The notes below the pieces were generated by a model. That model had not been told where the DNA came from, ran no database searches, and saw only the letters and a program-made list of their open reading frames with translations. A stretch of 40,850 bases of DNA from Caballeronia megalochromosomata (GTDB lineage: Bacteria > Pseudomonadota > Gammaproteobacteria > Burkholderiales > Burkholderiaceae), in contig LRBF01000003.1 in assembly GCA_001580565.1 (NCBI GenBank), positions 1-40,850 of the forward strand, given 5' to 3'. Position 1 is the stretch's first letter, and each line of letters opens with the position of its first letter. This document shows, in pieces, positions 1 to 9,051 of the stretch. A program made the translations under genes and the position numbers.

Positions 1-283
1 CAGGAATTTGCTTCGCGAACTGCTTGTTTCGCTTGCTTTCTTGCGCGCCGTCATTCAACGGGAGGCGAATTATGCGGCTCTATTTCGATGCCGTCAAGCG
101 TCTTTTTCAAAATAAATAATCGGGCCATTTCAAACCGAAATCGTGAGATCGAGCGGAGGCCTTCGGCGTGCTCTCATCCCGCGCTAATTCTCATGTCCGA
201 TCATGGATGCAGATGAAACGGTTGGCGCGCAGCCGTCCGACCGCGACCGTGATTGGTATGAAAACAACCTGGAGACACCTCAA
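1..283. other. Left-edge non-coding leader
   Basis: No recognisable gene. A 15-codon ORF begins at 72 after a good Shine-Dalgarno (GGGAGGCG) and stops at 119. Its frame is open to the window edge, so it could instead be the tail of a gene lying to the left. An AT-rich stretch around 108-135 may belong to the promoter of the downstream transporter gene. Confidence 0.3.
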
Positions 284-1690
284 ATGAGCACGCTCGCCGA
301 TACCCACACCCACACACCGCCCCGGTCCAGACGCTATGGCCTCTTCGTCTGCCTCATGGCAGCGCTCGCCGGCCTGCTGTTCGGCCTCGACATCGGCGTG
401 ATATCGGGCGCGCTGCCCTTTATCGCCAAGCATTTTGTTCTGAACGATCGTTCCCAGGAATGGATCGTCAGTTCGATGATGGTCGGCGCGGCGATCGGCG
501 CACTGGGAGCGGGCTGGCTGTCGTGGCGTCTCGGACGCCGCCAGGCGCTCGTCCTTGCGGCGATACTCTTCATCGCGGGATCGCTGTGGTCGGGGTTCGC
601 GGGTAGTCCGGCTCATCTGATCGGCGCACGGTTGATACTCGGCCTCGCGGTCGGCATGGCGTCGTTCACGGCGCCGCTGTACCTCTCCGAAGTCGCGCCG
701 CGGCAGGTTCGAGGCGCGATGATCTCGACCTATCAACTGATGATTACGGTCGGGATTCTGGCCGCCTTCCTGTCGAACATCGGGCTGTCCTACGTGGCCG
801 ACTGGCGTTGGATGCTCGGCGTAATCGCCATTCCCGCCGCGTTCTTCCTGGCTGGCGTCCTCGCCCTTCCCGACAGCCCGCGCTGGCTGCTTCAGCGAAA
901 TCGCGCCGGGGAAGCGCGCGCCGTGCTGCAGCGCCTCTACACCAATCCGGCCGACGTCGAAGCCGAGCTCGAACAGGTCAGCGAGGACAATACACGTCCG
1001 CAGCGCGGATGGAGCCTGCTGCGAAAGAACATGAACTTCCGCCGTTCCGTGCTGCTGGGCGTCGTTCTGCAAGTCTTCCAGCAACTTACCGGCATCAACG
1101 TCGTGATGTACTACGCACCGCGCATCTTCGAACTGGCCGGCTTCGCGACGCACGAGCAGCAGCTCTGGGCTACGGTCATCGTCGGCCTCGTCAACGTACT
1201 GGCGACATTCGGGGCGATCGCCTTCGTCGATCGTTGGGGCCGCAAGCCGATTCTCTATGCGGGATGCGCGGTCATGGCAATCGGCATGTGCTCGCTCGGA
1301 TTTCTCATGCATATCGGTGTAGCAGGCCTCACGGCACAGGTTCTGGCCGTCGCGTCGCTCCTGCTCTTCATCGCCGGCTTCGCGATGTCCGCTGGTCCGC
1401 TCGTATGGATTCTCTGCTCGGAGATTCAACCCCAGCAGGGACGTGACTTCGGCATCGCTGTTTCGACGCTGGTCAACTGGGTCGCGAACATGGCGGTCGC
1501 GGCCACGTTTCTCAGCCTGTTGTCCACGGTCGGCGAAGCGAACACCTTCGTGCTGTATGCCATCCTCAACGTCATCTTCGGGGTCGTCGTGTTCTTCTAT
1601 GTACCCGAGACGCGCGGTGTCTCGCTCGAGAGACTCGGTAACGACCTGATGGCCGGCAAGCGGCTGCGCGATCTGGGCAAAGGGAACTAA
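284..1690 (+). CDS. MFS sugar:proton symporter (sugar porter family)
   Basis: Predicted inner-membrane transporter of 468 aa with about 12 hydrophobic helices, likely importing a monosaccharide with protons (GalP/AraE/XylE type). Visible family marks are GLLFGLDIGVISGA in TM1, R-x-G-R-R after TM2, PDSPRWLL in the central loop, FQQLTGINVVMYY in TM7, DRWGRKP, and PETRG near the C-terminus. The start at 284 is preferred over the in-frame ATG at 203, because GGAGA lies 8 bases before it and the extra 27 residues are polar and unlike the family. It stands alone and ends 18 bp from the convergent LysR remnant. Sugar specificity cannot be read from the sequence. Confidence 0.88.
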   Translation: MSTLADTHTHTPPRSRRYGLFVCLMAALAGLLFGLDIGVISGALPFIAKHFVLNDRSQEWIVSSMMVGAAIGALGAGWLSWRLGRRQALVLAAILFIAGSLWSGFAGSPAHLIGARLILGLAVGMASFTAPLYLSEVAPRQVRGAMISTYQLMITVGILAAFLSNIGLSYVADWRWMLGVIAIPAAFFLAGVLALPDSPRWLLQRNRAGEARAVLQRLYTNPADVEAELEQVSEDNTRPQRGWSLLRKNMNFRRSVLLGVVLQVFQQLTGINVVMYYAPRIFELAGFATHEQQLWATVIVGLVNVLATFGAIAFVDRWGRKPILYAGCAVMAIGMCSLGFLMHIGVAGLTAQVLAVASLLLFIAGFAMSAGPLVWILCSEIQPQQGRDFGIAVSTLVNWVANMAVAATFLSLLSTVGEANTFVLYAILNVIFGVVVFFYVPETRGVSLERLGNDLMAGKRLRDLGKGN

Positions 1691-1708
1691 CGAAGACGCG
1701 GGCGCAAC

Positions 1709-2622
1709 TCAAAACTCCCGCAAAGTCAGCTCGACATGCTTCAGCCTGCGCACCATGCGTTCGACGAACTCGCCCGTCACGTGCGGCAGCGCGCGCTGAC
1801 TAGGGACGATGATGCCGACCGTCAGCTCGTTGATGTTCTCGTCGTCGATCGGCCGCCACACCACGTCGCCGCGCGACAGTTCGTCGAGAAAGGCGAGCTT
1901 GGAGAAGAACGATATGCCGCGCCCGGACGCGATCAGACGCTTGAGCAGCGTCGTGGAATTGCATGTGACGCTCGGCTGCAACGTTTCCCAGAACTCGGGG
2001 AAGTCGCTGCTCATGGCGCCCTGGATCGGCGAGCGGCCTTCGAGGCGCAGAAACGCGTGATGCCGGCACGCATCGAAGGTCACGCGCTCGCGCTTGGCGA
2101 GCGGATGCGACGACGCCATCACGACGCCCGGCGGCAAGGCACCTCGGTCACGACATCGAGCCCGGCGGGTAGCTTCGTGATGTACGTGATGCCGACGTCG
2201 TACTCGCCGCTCAGCACGCGCGGCGGGACATCGTGCGGCGGTACGGCGGCGATCGAATAGGTCACGGCCGGATACGCGTCGGAGAATTCCTCGACCGTCG
2301 CGGGCAGAAAATCGACGAACAGCGAATCCATCGCCACCACGGACACGTGGCCCTTGCGGTCGCCCTTCAGTTCGTCGAGCTCGCTGCGCATCAGGTGGAA
2401 ATCGTTCAGCGTCCCGCGAATGTGCTGCAGGACGCGCTCGCCCGCCGCGTTCAGGCGGATGCCGTTGGGCAACCGGTCGAAGAGCTCGGTGCCCATTTCC
2501 GATTCCAGCTTGAGTATCTGCCGGTTCACCGCGCTCGACGCGACATAGAGATTCTGCGCGGCCTTGCGGATCGAGCCGCACCGCGCGACCTCGACGAAAT
2601 ACTTCAAAACGTTCGCATGCAT
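1709..2622 (-). pseudogene. LysR-type regulator, frameshifted
   Basis: The N-terminal part (2622 down to about 2140) encodes a winged HTH (AARCGSIRKAAQNLYVASSAVNRQI-like region, residues about 10-40) and the first half of the effector domain. It then runs into a stop at 2119. The remaining effector domain (PPGVVMASSHPLAK onward to the C-terminus at 1709) is in another reading frame. A single missing base near 2137-2142, within the run gaggtgccttgccgcc on the minus strand, would restore one protein of about 304 aa. It is the last gene of the operon, 9 bp after the ferredoxin, so it probably once regulated this operon. A sequencing error is the main alternative to true inactivation. Confidence 0.8.
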
Positions 2623-2631
2623 TGCTTGCCC

Positions 2632-2976
2632 TCAGTCCGTCACCGTAACGCTGCTTCGCGGCCACGACGCGACCACGGGGTGATCGAAGGCTACCTTGCC
2701 GACGTCCGATGCGCCACCCGGCGAACCGAGCGCGCTTACGTCCGCGTCGAAGAAGGCGCGGTTCACCGCCGCGAACGCGGCTTGCGCGTGCGGCAGTTCT
2801 TCCTCGTGATAGATCGCCTCGGTCGGGCACACCGAGACGCAGACGCCGCAGTTGATGCATTCCTCCGGATGGATATACAGCGTGCGCCCGCCTTCGTAGA
2901 TGCAGTCGACCGGACAGCACTGCACGCACGCGCCGTCCTTTACGTCGATGCAAGGCGACCCGATCACATAGGCCAT
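2632..2976 (-). CDS. Seven-iron ferredoxin (FdxA-like)
   Basis: Cytoplasmic electron carrier of 114 aa. The cysteines at 9, 17, 21, 25, 40, 43, 46 and 50 follow the spacing of Azotobacter ferredoxin I shifted by one residue. C9, C17 and C50 would hold a [3Fe-4S] cluster, and C21, C40, C43 and C46 a [4Fe-4S] cluster. The C-terminal 50 residues carry no motif I recognise. The start codon overlaps the crotonase stop as TGATG, so translation is probably coupled. Its position behind an FAD oxidoreductase, CoA-transferase and crotonase suggests it supplies or accepts electrons in that pathway; the redox partner is an inference. Confidence 0.85.
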   Translation of the reverse strand: MAYVIGSPCIDVKDGACVQCCPVDCIYEGGRTLYIHPEECINCGVCVSVCPTEAIYHEEELPHAQAAFAAVNRAFFDADVSALGSPGGASDVGKVAFDHPVVASWPRSSVTVTD

Positions 2977-3749
2977 CAGCGTCCCCTCCATTGCGGCTTG
3001 CGCTTTTCCTGAAACGCGCGCACGCCTTCGTGCGCATCCTCGGACTGCAGCGCGCTGACGAGCGCGGGGAGCCTGAGCGCCTGTGCTTCGCTGGCGGACA
3101 GCGTCGACGTACGGCGCACGACCTGCTTGATCGCCTGCACCGACAGCGGCGCGCAGGCGAGCACGGCATCGACCCATCGCTCGACGGCCGCGTCCAGTTC
3201 GGCGCGCGCCACGACCTCGTTGACGAGACCCATCTCCCGCGCTTCGTGCGCTGAAATGCGGCGTCCCGTCATGAGCATCGCCATCGCCTGACGGTAGGGA
3301 ATCTGCCGTTGCAGCAGGGTCATGCCGCCGTCGAGCGGCATGCGTCCGACGAGCGCCTCGGGCAGGCCGAAGCTCGCTTCCTCGCACGCGATCACGAGGT
3401 CGCAGCCGAGCACCATCTCGAAGCCGCCGCCGAGCGCGTAGCCGTTCACGCGCGCGATCACCGGCACGTTCAGCGTCTCGCGCAGCGCGATGCCGCCGAA
3501 GCCGCCGGGACGCGGCGCGGCCCAGTATTCGAGACCGCTCATCGCGGGATTCTTGAGATCCGCGCCGACGCAAAACGCGCGCTCGCCCTCGCCCGTCAGC
3601 ACGACGACGCGCACGTCGCGGTTATGCTCGAGTTCGCTCCAGATGCGTTGCAGTTCGGCTTCGGTTTCCAGATCGACGGCGTTGAGCGCTTCGGGACGGG
3701 CGAGCGTCACGGTGGCGACGTGTCGATCGATGACGAGACGCACGCTCAT
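2976..3749 (-). CDS. Enoyl-CoA hydratase/isomerase family (crotonase)
   Basis: Crotonase of 257 aa, a normal family length. The oxyanion-hole segments are visible (FCVGADLK near 59-66 and NGYALGGG near 102-109). Both catalytic glutamates are present, E111 and E131, with the same 20-residue spacing as E144/E164 of rat enoyl-CoA hydratase. It should therefore hydrate an enoyl-CoA, though ring-opening or isomerase activity is possible in this family. Its start overlaps the upstream CoA-transferase stop (ATGA) and its stop overlaps the ferredoxin start, so the three genes are tightly coupled. Confidence 0.88.
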   Translation of the reverse strand: MSVRLVIDRHVATVTLARPEALNAVDLETEAELQRIWSELEHNRDVRVVVLTGEGERAFCVGADLKNPAMSGLEYWAAPRPGGFGGIALRETLNVPVIARVNGYALGGGFEMVLGCDLVIACEEASFGLPEALVGRMPLDGGMTLLQRQIPYRQAMAMLMTGRRISAHEAREMGLVNEVVARAELDAAVERWVDAVLACAPLSVQAIKQVVRRTSTLSASEAQALRLPALVSALQSEDAHEGVRAFQEKRKPQWRGR

Positions 3750-4897
3750 ACGGCCTCCGTCGTCGTCGTGAGGCCGAGAACCTCCGCCGTGTGCTGTCCC
3801 AGTCGCGGCGGTGCGCGACGCAGCTCGACGGGCGCGTTCGACAGCTCGATTGGGCTGCCGATCAGGCGCACCGGCTGCCCTTCTCCGTCGCCTTCGATGA
3901 CGAGCCGGTTATGCAGCGTCTGCGGATCGACAAGCGCCTCGCGCAGATCGCGCACCGGCGCGCACAGAAGATCCTGTTCTTCGAGCCGCGCGAGCCAGTA
4001 CTCGCGGCTGTTGCTCGCGAAGCGCTCACGGAAGGTGCGCTGCAATTCGGCCTTGTGTGCGAACTGCTGGTTCAGGTTGCAAAAGCGCGCATCGACGGAC
4101 ATATCCTCGATTTCGAGCGCCGCGCAGATGTCACGCAACGGATTCGCCTTGAACGCGCCGACCAGCACGAGCGGACCGGTCGTCGTGTCGAACACGCCGG
4201 AAAGCGGCATCGCGGCCCAGTTCACTTCGGAGTCCGCCATCATGATCATCGCGGCTTCCTGCATCTGCATCGCGAGCATCGAGTTGTAGAGCGACACGTT
4301 GACCTTCTGCCCCTCGCCCGTGCGCCCGCGATGCAGGAGCGCAAGCAGGATGCCCTGCACCATGTGCATGCCCGCCGAGTAATCCGCGAGCGCGGTCGGA
4401 TAGACGGAGACGGGCAGCGCGTCGTCGGCGCGGCGCGCCATCACGCCGCTCATCGCCTGCGCGAGCACGTCCTGCCCGCCCTTGTGCGCATACGGTCCCG
4501 TCTCGCCGAAGCCCGTGCCGACCGCGTAGATGATGCGCGGATTCAGCGCACGGCAGTCTTCGTAGCCCAGACCCAGACGATCCATCACGCCCGCGCGGAA
4601 GTTGTTCACGACGACGTCCGCTTCCGCGATCAGCGCCTTCAGCGCGTCCATCTGCGACGCATCGCGCAGATCGAGCGCGACGCTGCGCTTGTTGCGATTC
4701 AGGCTGCAGAAGATCGGGTTGTCCGCGCCCGCGACCGGCTCGAAAGTCGAGCGGCTCAGATCGCCCGCGCCGTGGCGCTCGATCTTGACGACATCCGCGC
4801 CGTAGTCGGCGAGCATCTGCGTGCAGACGGGGCCCATCATCACCTGCGTGAGATCGATCACGCGCACGCCGGTCAAAGGAAGTTCATGCTTTTTCAT
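3746..4897 (-). CDS. Family III CoA-transferase (CaiB/BaiF)
   Basis: Protein of 383 aa with the CaiB/BaiF fold: N-terminal GVRVIDLTQVMMGP, CSLNRNKRSVALDL near 64-77, and GQDVLAQAMSG near 141-151. D172 lies in ALADYSAG, where formyl-CoA transferase has its acyl-accepting Asp. It would move CoA onto a carboxylic acid substrate. The start at 4897 is set by GGAGAAC seven bases upstream. It lies between the FAD oxidoreductase and the crotonase and probably activates the imported substrate. It is the first of five CaiB-fold proteins in the window. Confidence 0.86.
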   Translation of the reverse strand: MKKHELPLTGVRVIDLTQVMMGPVCTQMLADYGADVVKIERHGAGDLSRSTFEPVAGADNPIFCSLNRNKRSVALDLRDASQMDALKALIAEADVVVNNFRAGVMDRLGLGYEDCRALNPRIIYAVGTGFGETGPYAHKGGQDVLAQAMSGVMARRADDALPVSVYPTALADYSAGMHMVQGILLALLHRGRTGEGQKVNVSLYNSMLAMQMQEAAMIMMADSEVNWAAMPLSGVFDTTTGPLVLVGAFKANPLRDICAALEIEDMSVDARFCNLNQQFAHKAELQRTFRERFASNSREYWLARLEEQDLLCAPVRDLREALVDPQTLHNRLVIEGDGEGQPVRLIGSPIELSNAPVELRRAPPRLGQHTAEVLGLTTTTEAV

Positions 4898-4923
4898 TTT
4901 GTTCTCCGTATTGCTGGTCTTGC

Positions 4924-6309
4924 TCACGCTGCTTCCCTCGCATCGATATGCCGTGCGAGCGCCGGAACGTCCGCGTTGCGTCCGCTCTGGTCGCCCGGGT
5001 CCGCGCCCTGCGCGCGCAGCGTCTTTTGCAGCGCGTGCACGTCGACGTCGCGCACCGTGACGCCCGCATTCAGCGCGAGCGCCGCCGCGACGCCCGCGGC
5101 TTCGCCCATCGCCATACACGGCGGGATTTCGCGCGACATCTTCTGCGCCTGCGAGGTCGCCGAGTAATGACGGCCCGCGACGAGCAAGTTGTCGATCTCC
5201 TTCGGCAACAGCACGCGATACGGCATGTAGTAGTCGCGTCCGCGCGCGATGCTGTCGGTGAAGCGGGTGCGCTGCGCGAGGTCTTCCTTCGTCATCACAT
5301 ATTCGCCTTGCAAGAGGCGCGTCTGACGCACACCGGTCTGCGGCGCGACATCGATCACATAGCATTGCTCGAAGCCCGGCAGCTTCTCGCGCGCGAATTC
5401 GACGACCGCATGAATGTGACTGCGGCCCTGCATTTCGGCGCGCGTCAGGTCCTCGGGCTTCAGGCCATCGAGACCGGCCATATGCGGGCAGTTGCACCAC
5501 ACGACGCCCGGCAGCGGCGTCTTGAGCCACCAGTAGCCCCAAGAGCCACCGAGAATGCGCTTGATCTGTCGATCGATCGCGGCGAATGCTTCGGGATCCT
5601 CTGCTTCGAAACGTTCGGCGGCTTCGGTGTCGACGCCGCCCAGACGAAACACCGTCGTCGTGATGTAGCTGCCGCCGACATGCGGCACGCCCGCCGAAGC
5701 CGCGACATCGAGATCGCCGGTCGCGTCGATGACGACATCGGCGAGGATCGCTTCGCGCCCGCTCTTGGTCTCGCAGATCACGCCCTTGACCTTGCCGTCC
5801 TCCACGAGCGTGCGCGAGAACCAAGAATGCAGCCGCAATTTGATGCCGAGCGACTCGACCATTTCGAGCGCGACGCGTTTCATCGCATCGGGATCGAAGG
5901 CCGCGGCGAAGCACACCGGATGCGGATTCTTCTGGCTATGGAAATCGAACGTGCCCCAGCGGCCCCATTTGCGATACGCCGCCGGATCCTCGCCCCATTC
6001 GTCGGCACGCGGGAAATACGCGAGCTTGCGCGCCGCCATGCGCTCGATGAAGGTCATGCAGGTGCCGCGCACCGAGATCTCCTGCAAGTGGTTGTCCCAC
6101 ATGTCGTCGAGCACGAGCACCATGCCGCCCGATGCAAGACCGCCCAGATGGTTGTAGCGTTCGAGCAGAATCACTTCCGCGCCGTTGCGCGCCGCCGCGA
6201 TCGCTGCCGACAATCCCGCCGGTCCGCCGCCGACCACGACGACGTTCGCCTGCGCCGCCACGCGCACGTCGCGTGCGGGTTCCTGAATCCAGTCGCTGAT
6301 CATGTTCAT
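4924..6309 (-). CDS. FAD-dependent oxidoreductase
   Basis: Protein of 461 aa with a dinucleotide-binding N-terminus (VVVVGGGPAGLSAA, glycines 27, 29 and 32), an acidic end to strand 2 (LLERYNHLGG) and a late LLVAGRHYSATSQAQ segment that probably contacts FAD. It resembles the FAD_oxidored group (Pfam12831-like), which also contains fumarate-reductase-like flavoproteins. The substrate is unknown. A clear Shine-Dalgarno (AGGAGACGAA) precedes 6309. It follows the ABC permease by 37 bp and precedes the CoA-transferase by 26 bp. With the downstream ferredoxin it could form the oxidative step of the pathway; that pairing is inferred from context only. Confidence 0.8.
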   Translation of the reverse strand: MNMISDWIQEPARDVRVAAQANVVVVGGGPAGLSAAIAAARNGAEVILLERYNHLGGLASGGMVLVLDDMWDNHLQEISVRGTCMTFIERMAARKLAYFPRADEWGEDPAAYRKWGRWGTFDFHSQKNPHPVCFAAAFDPDAMKRVALEMVESLGIKLRLHSWFSRTLVEDGKVKGVICETKSGREAILADVVIDATGDLDVAASAGVPHVGGSYITTTVFRLGGVDTEAAERFEAEDPEAFAAIDRQIKRILGGSWGYWWLKTPLPGVVWCNCPHMAGLDGLKPEDLTRAEMQGRSHIHAVVEFAREKLPGFEQCYVIDVAPQTGVRQTRLLQGEYVMTKEDLAQRTRFTDSIARGRDYYMPYRVLLPKEIDNLLVAGRHYSATSQAQKMSREIPPCMAMGEAAGVAAALALNAGVTVRDVDVHALQKTLRAQGADPGDQSGRNADVPALARHIDAREAA

Positions 6310-6346
6310 TTCGTCTCCTGTGTTGATGGTTCGTGTCGCGTCGGAT

Positions 6347-7186
6347 TCAGCGGACGCCTTCCGGCTGCCACTTGACGAGCCAGCGCTCGAGCGCCGCGAT
6401 CACGAGGAAAAAGAAGCCCGAGAGAACGGCGCTCATGATGATCGCCGTGTAGAGCAGCGCCGAGTCGAAGGCATAGGTCGCCTGGATGATCATCGCGCCG
6501 ATGCCTTCGGTCGCGCCGATCCATTCGCCCACGACCGCGCCGATCACCGCCATCGACGCCGCAATACGCAGCGCGGAGAACAGATACGGCAGCGATGCAT
6601 AGAGCCTCAGCTTGAAGAAGATCTCGCGTTTGCTTGCGGAGAGCACGTGCATCAGTTCCATCGCCTGTGGGTTGACCGCTTCGAGACCGCGCACCATGTT
6701 CACGAGCGTCGGGAAGAAGCAGACGATCGCCGCGATCGTGATCTTCGGCTCCAGACCGTTGCCCATGATGAGCACGAGAATCGGCGCCTTGGCGACCACC
6801 GGAATCGAATTGATCATCACCGCGACCGGATAGAAGATGTCCTGCAGCGTCTTGTTGTGCACGAAGATCGTCGCGAGCACGATGGCCGCGAGATTGCCGA
6901 GCAGAAAGCCGAGCGCGGCTTCGATGGCGGTCGGCACCAGGTTCTGCAGCAGCACGTCGCTCTTGGCGAAGAGCGTCTCGAACACGAGCGCCGGCGACGG
7001 CGCGATGAACGGCTTCACATGAAAGCCCGCGACCACCGCCCACCACGCGAAGATCAGGCTCGCGACGCCGAGCGCCGGCAGCATCCGCGCGCGCCACATC
7101 TGCTGGCGACGGCGCGCGCGCCACGCCTGCGATTCCTCGTCCGGCATGTTGGCCGGCACGTTCAGGTTCATTTCGGACGTAGCCAT
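6347..7186 (-). CDS. ABC transporter permease (SsuC/TauC type)
   Basis: Inner-membrane permease of 279 aa with about six hydrophobic helices. An EAA-like cytoplasmic loop (AMELMHVLSASKREIFFKL, near 165-185) would dock to the ATPase. The ATG at 7186 is chosen over the TTG at 7192 because GGAGA lies nine bases before it; it overlaps the ATPase stop as TGATG. The family serves sulfonates, nitrate, pyrimidine precursors and aromatic acids, so the substrate is not fixed. Confidence 0.88.
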   Translation of the reverse strand: MATSEMNLNVPANMPDEESQAWRARRRQQMWRARMLPALGVASLIFAWWAVVAGFHVKPFIAPSPALVFETLFAKSDVLLQNLVPTAIEAALGFLLGNLAAIVLATIFVHNKTLQDIFYPVAVMINSIPVVAKAPILVLIMGNGLEPKITIAAIVCFFPTLVNMVRGLEAVNPQAMELMHVLSASKREIFFKLRLYASLPYLFSALRIAASMAVIGAVVGEWIGATEGIGAMIIQATYAFDSALLYTAIIMSAVLSGFFFLVIAALERWLVKWQPEGVR

Positions 7187-8019
7187 CAGCAAGTCTCCAG
7201 TACGCGCCGCAGGTGCGCGGTGAGTTCGACGAATTCGCGCGTCTCGCGGATATCGAGCGTGCGATCCTCGGGCAGGTCCACCGGCACGATTTCCTTCACG
7301 CGTCCCGGGTTTGCCGCGAGCATGAGCACGCGCTGACCGAGGAACGCGGCTTCGTAGATGCTGTGCGTGACGAAGAGCGTCGTGAGCCCGAGCTCCTTCC
7401 AGACGCGGCGCAGTTCTTCGTTGAGGCGGTCGCGCGTGATCTCGTCGAGCGCGCCGAAGGGCTCGTCCATCAGCAGCACTTTCGGGTCGCAGACAAGCGC
7501 GCGCGCAATTGCCACGCGCTGGCGCATGCCGCCCGACATCTCGTGCGGAAACGCATCCTCACGTCCTTTCAGACCGACGAGCTCCAGCAGTTCGCGCGGC
7601 GTCGCCCGTCCGGCGCGCGAGCGGCCATTCGCCACCTGAAGCGGCAATTCGACGTTCTGAAGCGCGGTGCGCCACGGCAGCAGCGCCGCGTCCTGAAACA
7701 CGAAGCCGATATCGCGCCGTTCACGCGCGACCTGCGGCGCCGCGCCGAGCACGCTGATGCTGCCGCGGCTCGGTTTCACGAGATCGGCGACCACGCGCAA
7801 AAATGTCGACTTGCCGCATCCCGATGGTCCGAGCAGCGTGAGGAACTCGCCCGCCGCGACATCGAGGCTCAAGCCTTCGATCGCGGTGACGCTGCGGCGG
7901 TCGGTGAAAAAGCGCACGTTGACGTCGCGGCAGCGGATGGCGCAATCGACGTCTTGCGGCAACGCGAAGTGCGAGCTCGCCCGCTCCGCGCGCGGCGGAT
8001 TCAAAGTGACTGCATGCAT
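7186..8019 (-). CDS. ABC transporter ATP-binding protein (SsuB/TauB type)
   Basis: ATPase of 277 aa. The sequence shows Walker A GPSGCGKST (64-72), Q-loop FVFQDAALLPW, signature MSGGMRQRVAIARAL, Walker B VLLMDEPFGALD and H-loop LFVTHS. All key residues are intact. The first 30 residues before the ATPase core are an unremarkable extension. It sits between the permease (overlap) and the binding protein (3 bp gap), which gives a complete importer. Confidence 0.92.
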   Translation of the reverse strand: MHAVTLNPPRAERASSHFALPQDVDCAIRCRDVNVRFFTDRRSVTAIEGLSLDVAAGEFLTLLGPSGCGKSTFLRVVADLVKPSRGSISVLGAAPQVARERRDIGFVFQDAALLPWRTALQNVELPLQVANGRSRAGRATPRELLELVGLKGREDAFPHEMSGGMRQRVAIARALVCDPKVLLMDEPFGALDEITRDRLNEELRRVWKELGLTTLFVTHSIYEAAFLGQRVLMLAANPGRVKEIVPVDLPEDRTLDIRETREFVELTAHLRRVLETC

Positions 8020-8022
8020 GGG

Positions 8023-9051
8023 TTACACCTTCAGGCGAGAGGAGTGAGTGGCCTTGAGCACGTCCATCGTCATGACGTCGTCGACTTTGGGTTGTCCCGC
8101 GCGGAACTGGCCGAGCTGGCCGTACATCGCGATCTGCTCTTCCCAGACGCTCGCGTCCATCGCGCCCCAGCCCTGCGTCTGCGTGGTCTGGTCGAATGCG
8201 TAGCTCATCAGCGAGTCGATCGCAACGCGCTCATCTGCGCGATTCAGGTTCGGATAGTCCTTCACCAGCATGTCGACGGCCTGATCGCGATTCTGATTGG
8301 CGTACATCCACCCCCGCGCGGTGGCCCGCAAAAAGCCCGCCACGATCTCCGGATGTTCCTTCAGGCTCGACGTGGTCGCGTAATACGGCAGCGCGTAGAG
8401 GCGCACGCCGGTGTCCCACAGGCGCAGGTCCACGCGATCCGCGCCGAGCGGCTTGAGCGCCGTGGTGTTGGTTTGCCAGCCGGTGACGGCATCGACCTGA
8501 CCGGCGACGAGCGGCATCATGTCCGCGCCGACCGGCACGATCTTCACCTGGCTCTCGGGAATCTTGTTTTTCGCGAGCAGCGCGCGCAGCAGGACCATGC
8601 CTGTCGACTGAATGCCGATGCGTTTGCCGATCATGTCCTGCGCCGAGCGGATCGGCGCCTTCTTCAGCGAGAAGAAAGTATACGGATGCTGCTGGAGCCC
8701 GACCGCGATGCACTTGATGGGCAGCCCTTCCGACACAGCCAGCATGATCGACGGGCTCGACGAAATCTCGCCCGCCTGATAGCGCCCCGACGCGACGATC
8801 GCGACACCGTCGATATTCGGGCCGCCCGGCTGGATGTGAAAGTCGATGCCTTCCTTTTCGTAATAGCCGAGGCGCTTGGCCACCACCTCACCGACCTGAT
8901 TGCCGCCCGGCACCCAGCCGAGCTGCATGTTGACGGTCGCGAGTCCGCCCGCGAAGGCGCGCACCGACAGCAGGCCGCCGCTCGTCGCCAATGCGCCCGC
9001 GGTGAGCGTGCGCAACATGCGCCGCCTTCCCGCGTTTTCGATCATTGCCAT
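8023..9051 (-). CDS. ABC substrate-binding protein (NMT1/SsuA-like)
   Basis: Periplasmic binding protein of about 342 aa and the first gene of the operon. The N-terminus has RRRMLRTLTAGALATSGG followed by an AFA cleavage-like site, which resembles a Tat signal (R-R-x-x-L-R). The mature part begins VNMQLGWVPGGNQ and has the NMT1/THI5-type pattern of two lobes (GKRIGIQSTG; ALPYYATTS). Two starts are credible: 9051, after GGAGACGAAA as in neighbouring genes, and 9075, after AGGGGAG. I prefer 9051. The ligand is unknown. The enzymes encoded downstream suggest an organic acid, whereas close families bind sulfonates or pyrimidines. Confidence 0.83.
   Translation of the reverse strand: MAMIENAGRRRMLRTLTAGALATSGGLLSVRAFAGGLATVNMQLGWVPGGNQVGEVVAKRLGYYEKEGIDFHIQPGGPNIDGVAIVASGRYQAGEISSSPSIMLAVSEGLPIKCIAVGLQQHPYTFFSLKKAPIRSAQDMIGKRIGIQSTGMVLLRALLAKNKIPESQVKIVPVGADMMPLVAGQVDAVTGWQTNTTALKPLGADRVDLRLWDTGVRLYALPYYATTSSLKEHPEIVAGFLRATARGWMYANQNRDQAVDMLVKDYPNLNRADERVAIDSLMSYAFDQTTQTQGWGAMDASVWEEQIAMYGQLGQFRAGQPKVDDVMTMDVLKATHSSRLKV

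Noticed and set aside
191..1429. Long minus-strand ORF (412 aa) opposite the sugar transporter
   Set aside because: It is rich in Arg, Asp, Gln and His with no hydrophobic core or motif, typical of antisense frames in GC-rich DNA, and the plus strand encodes a complete MFS protein.
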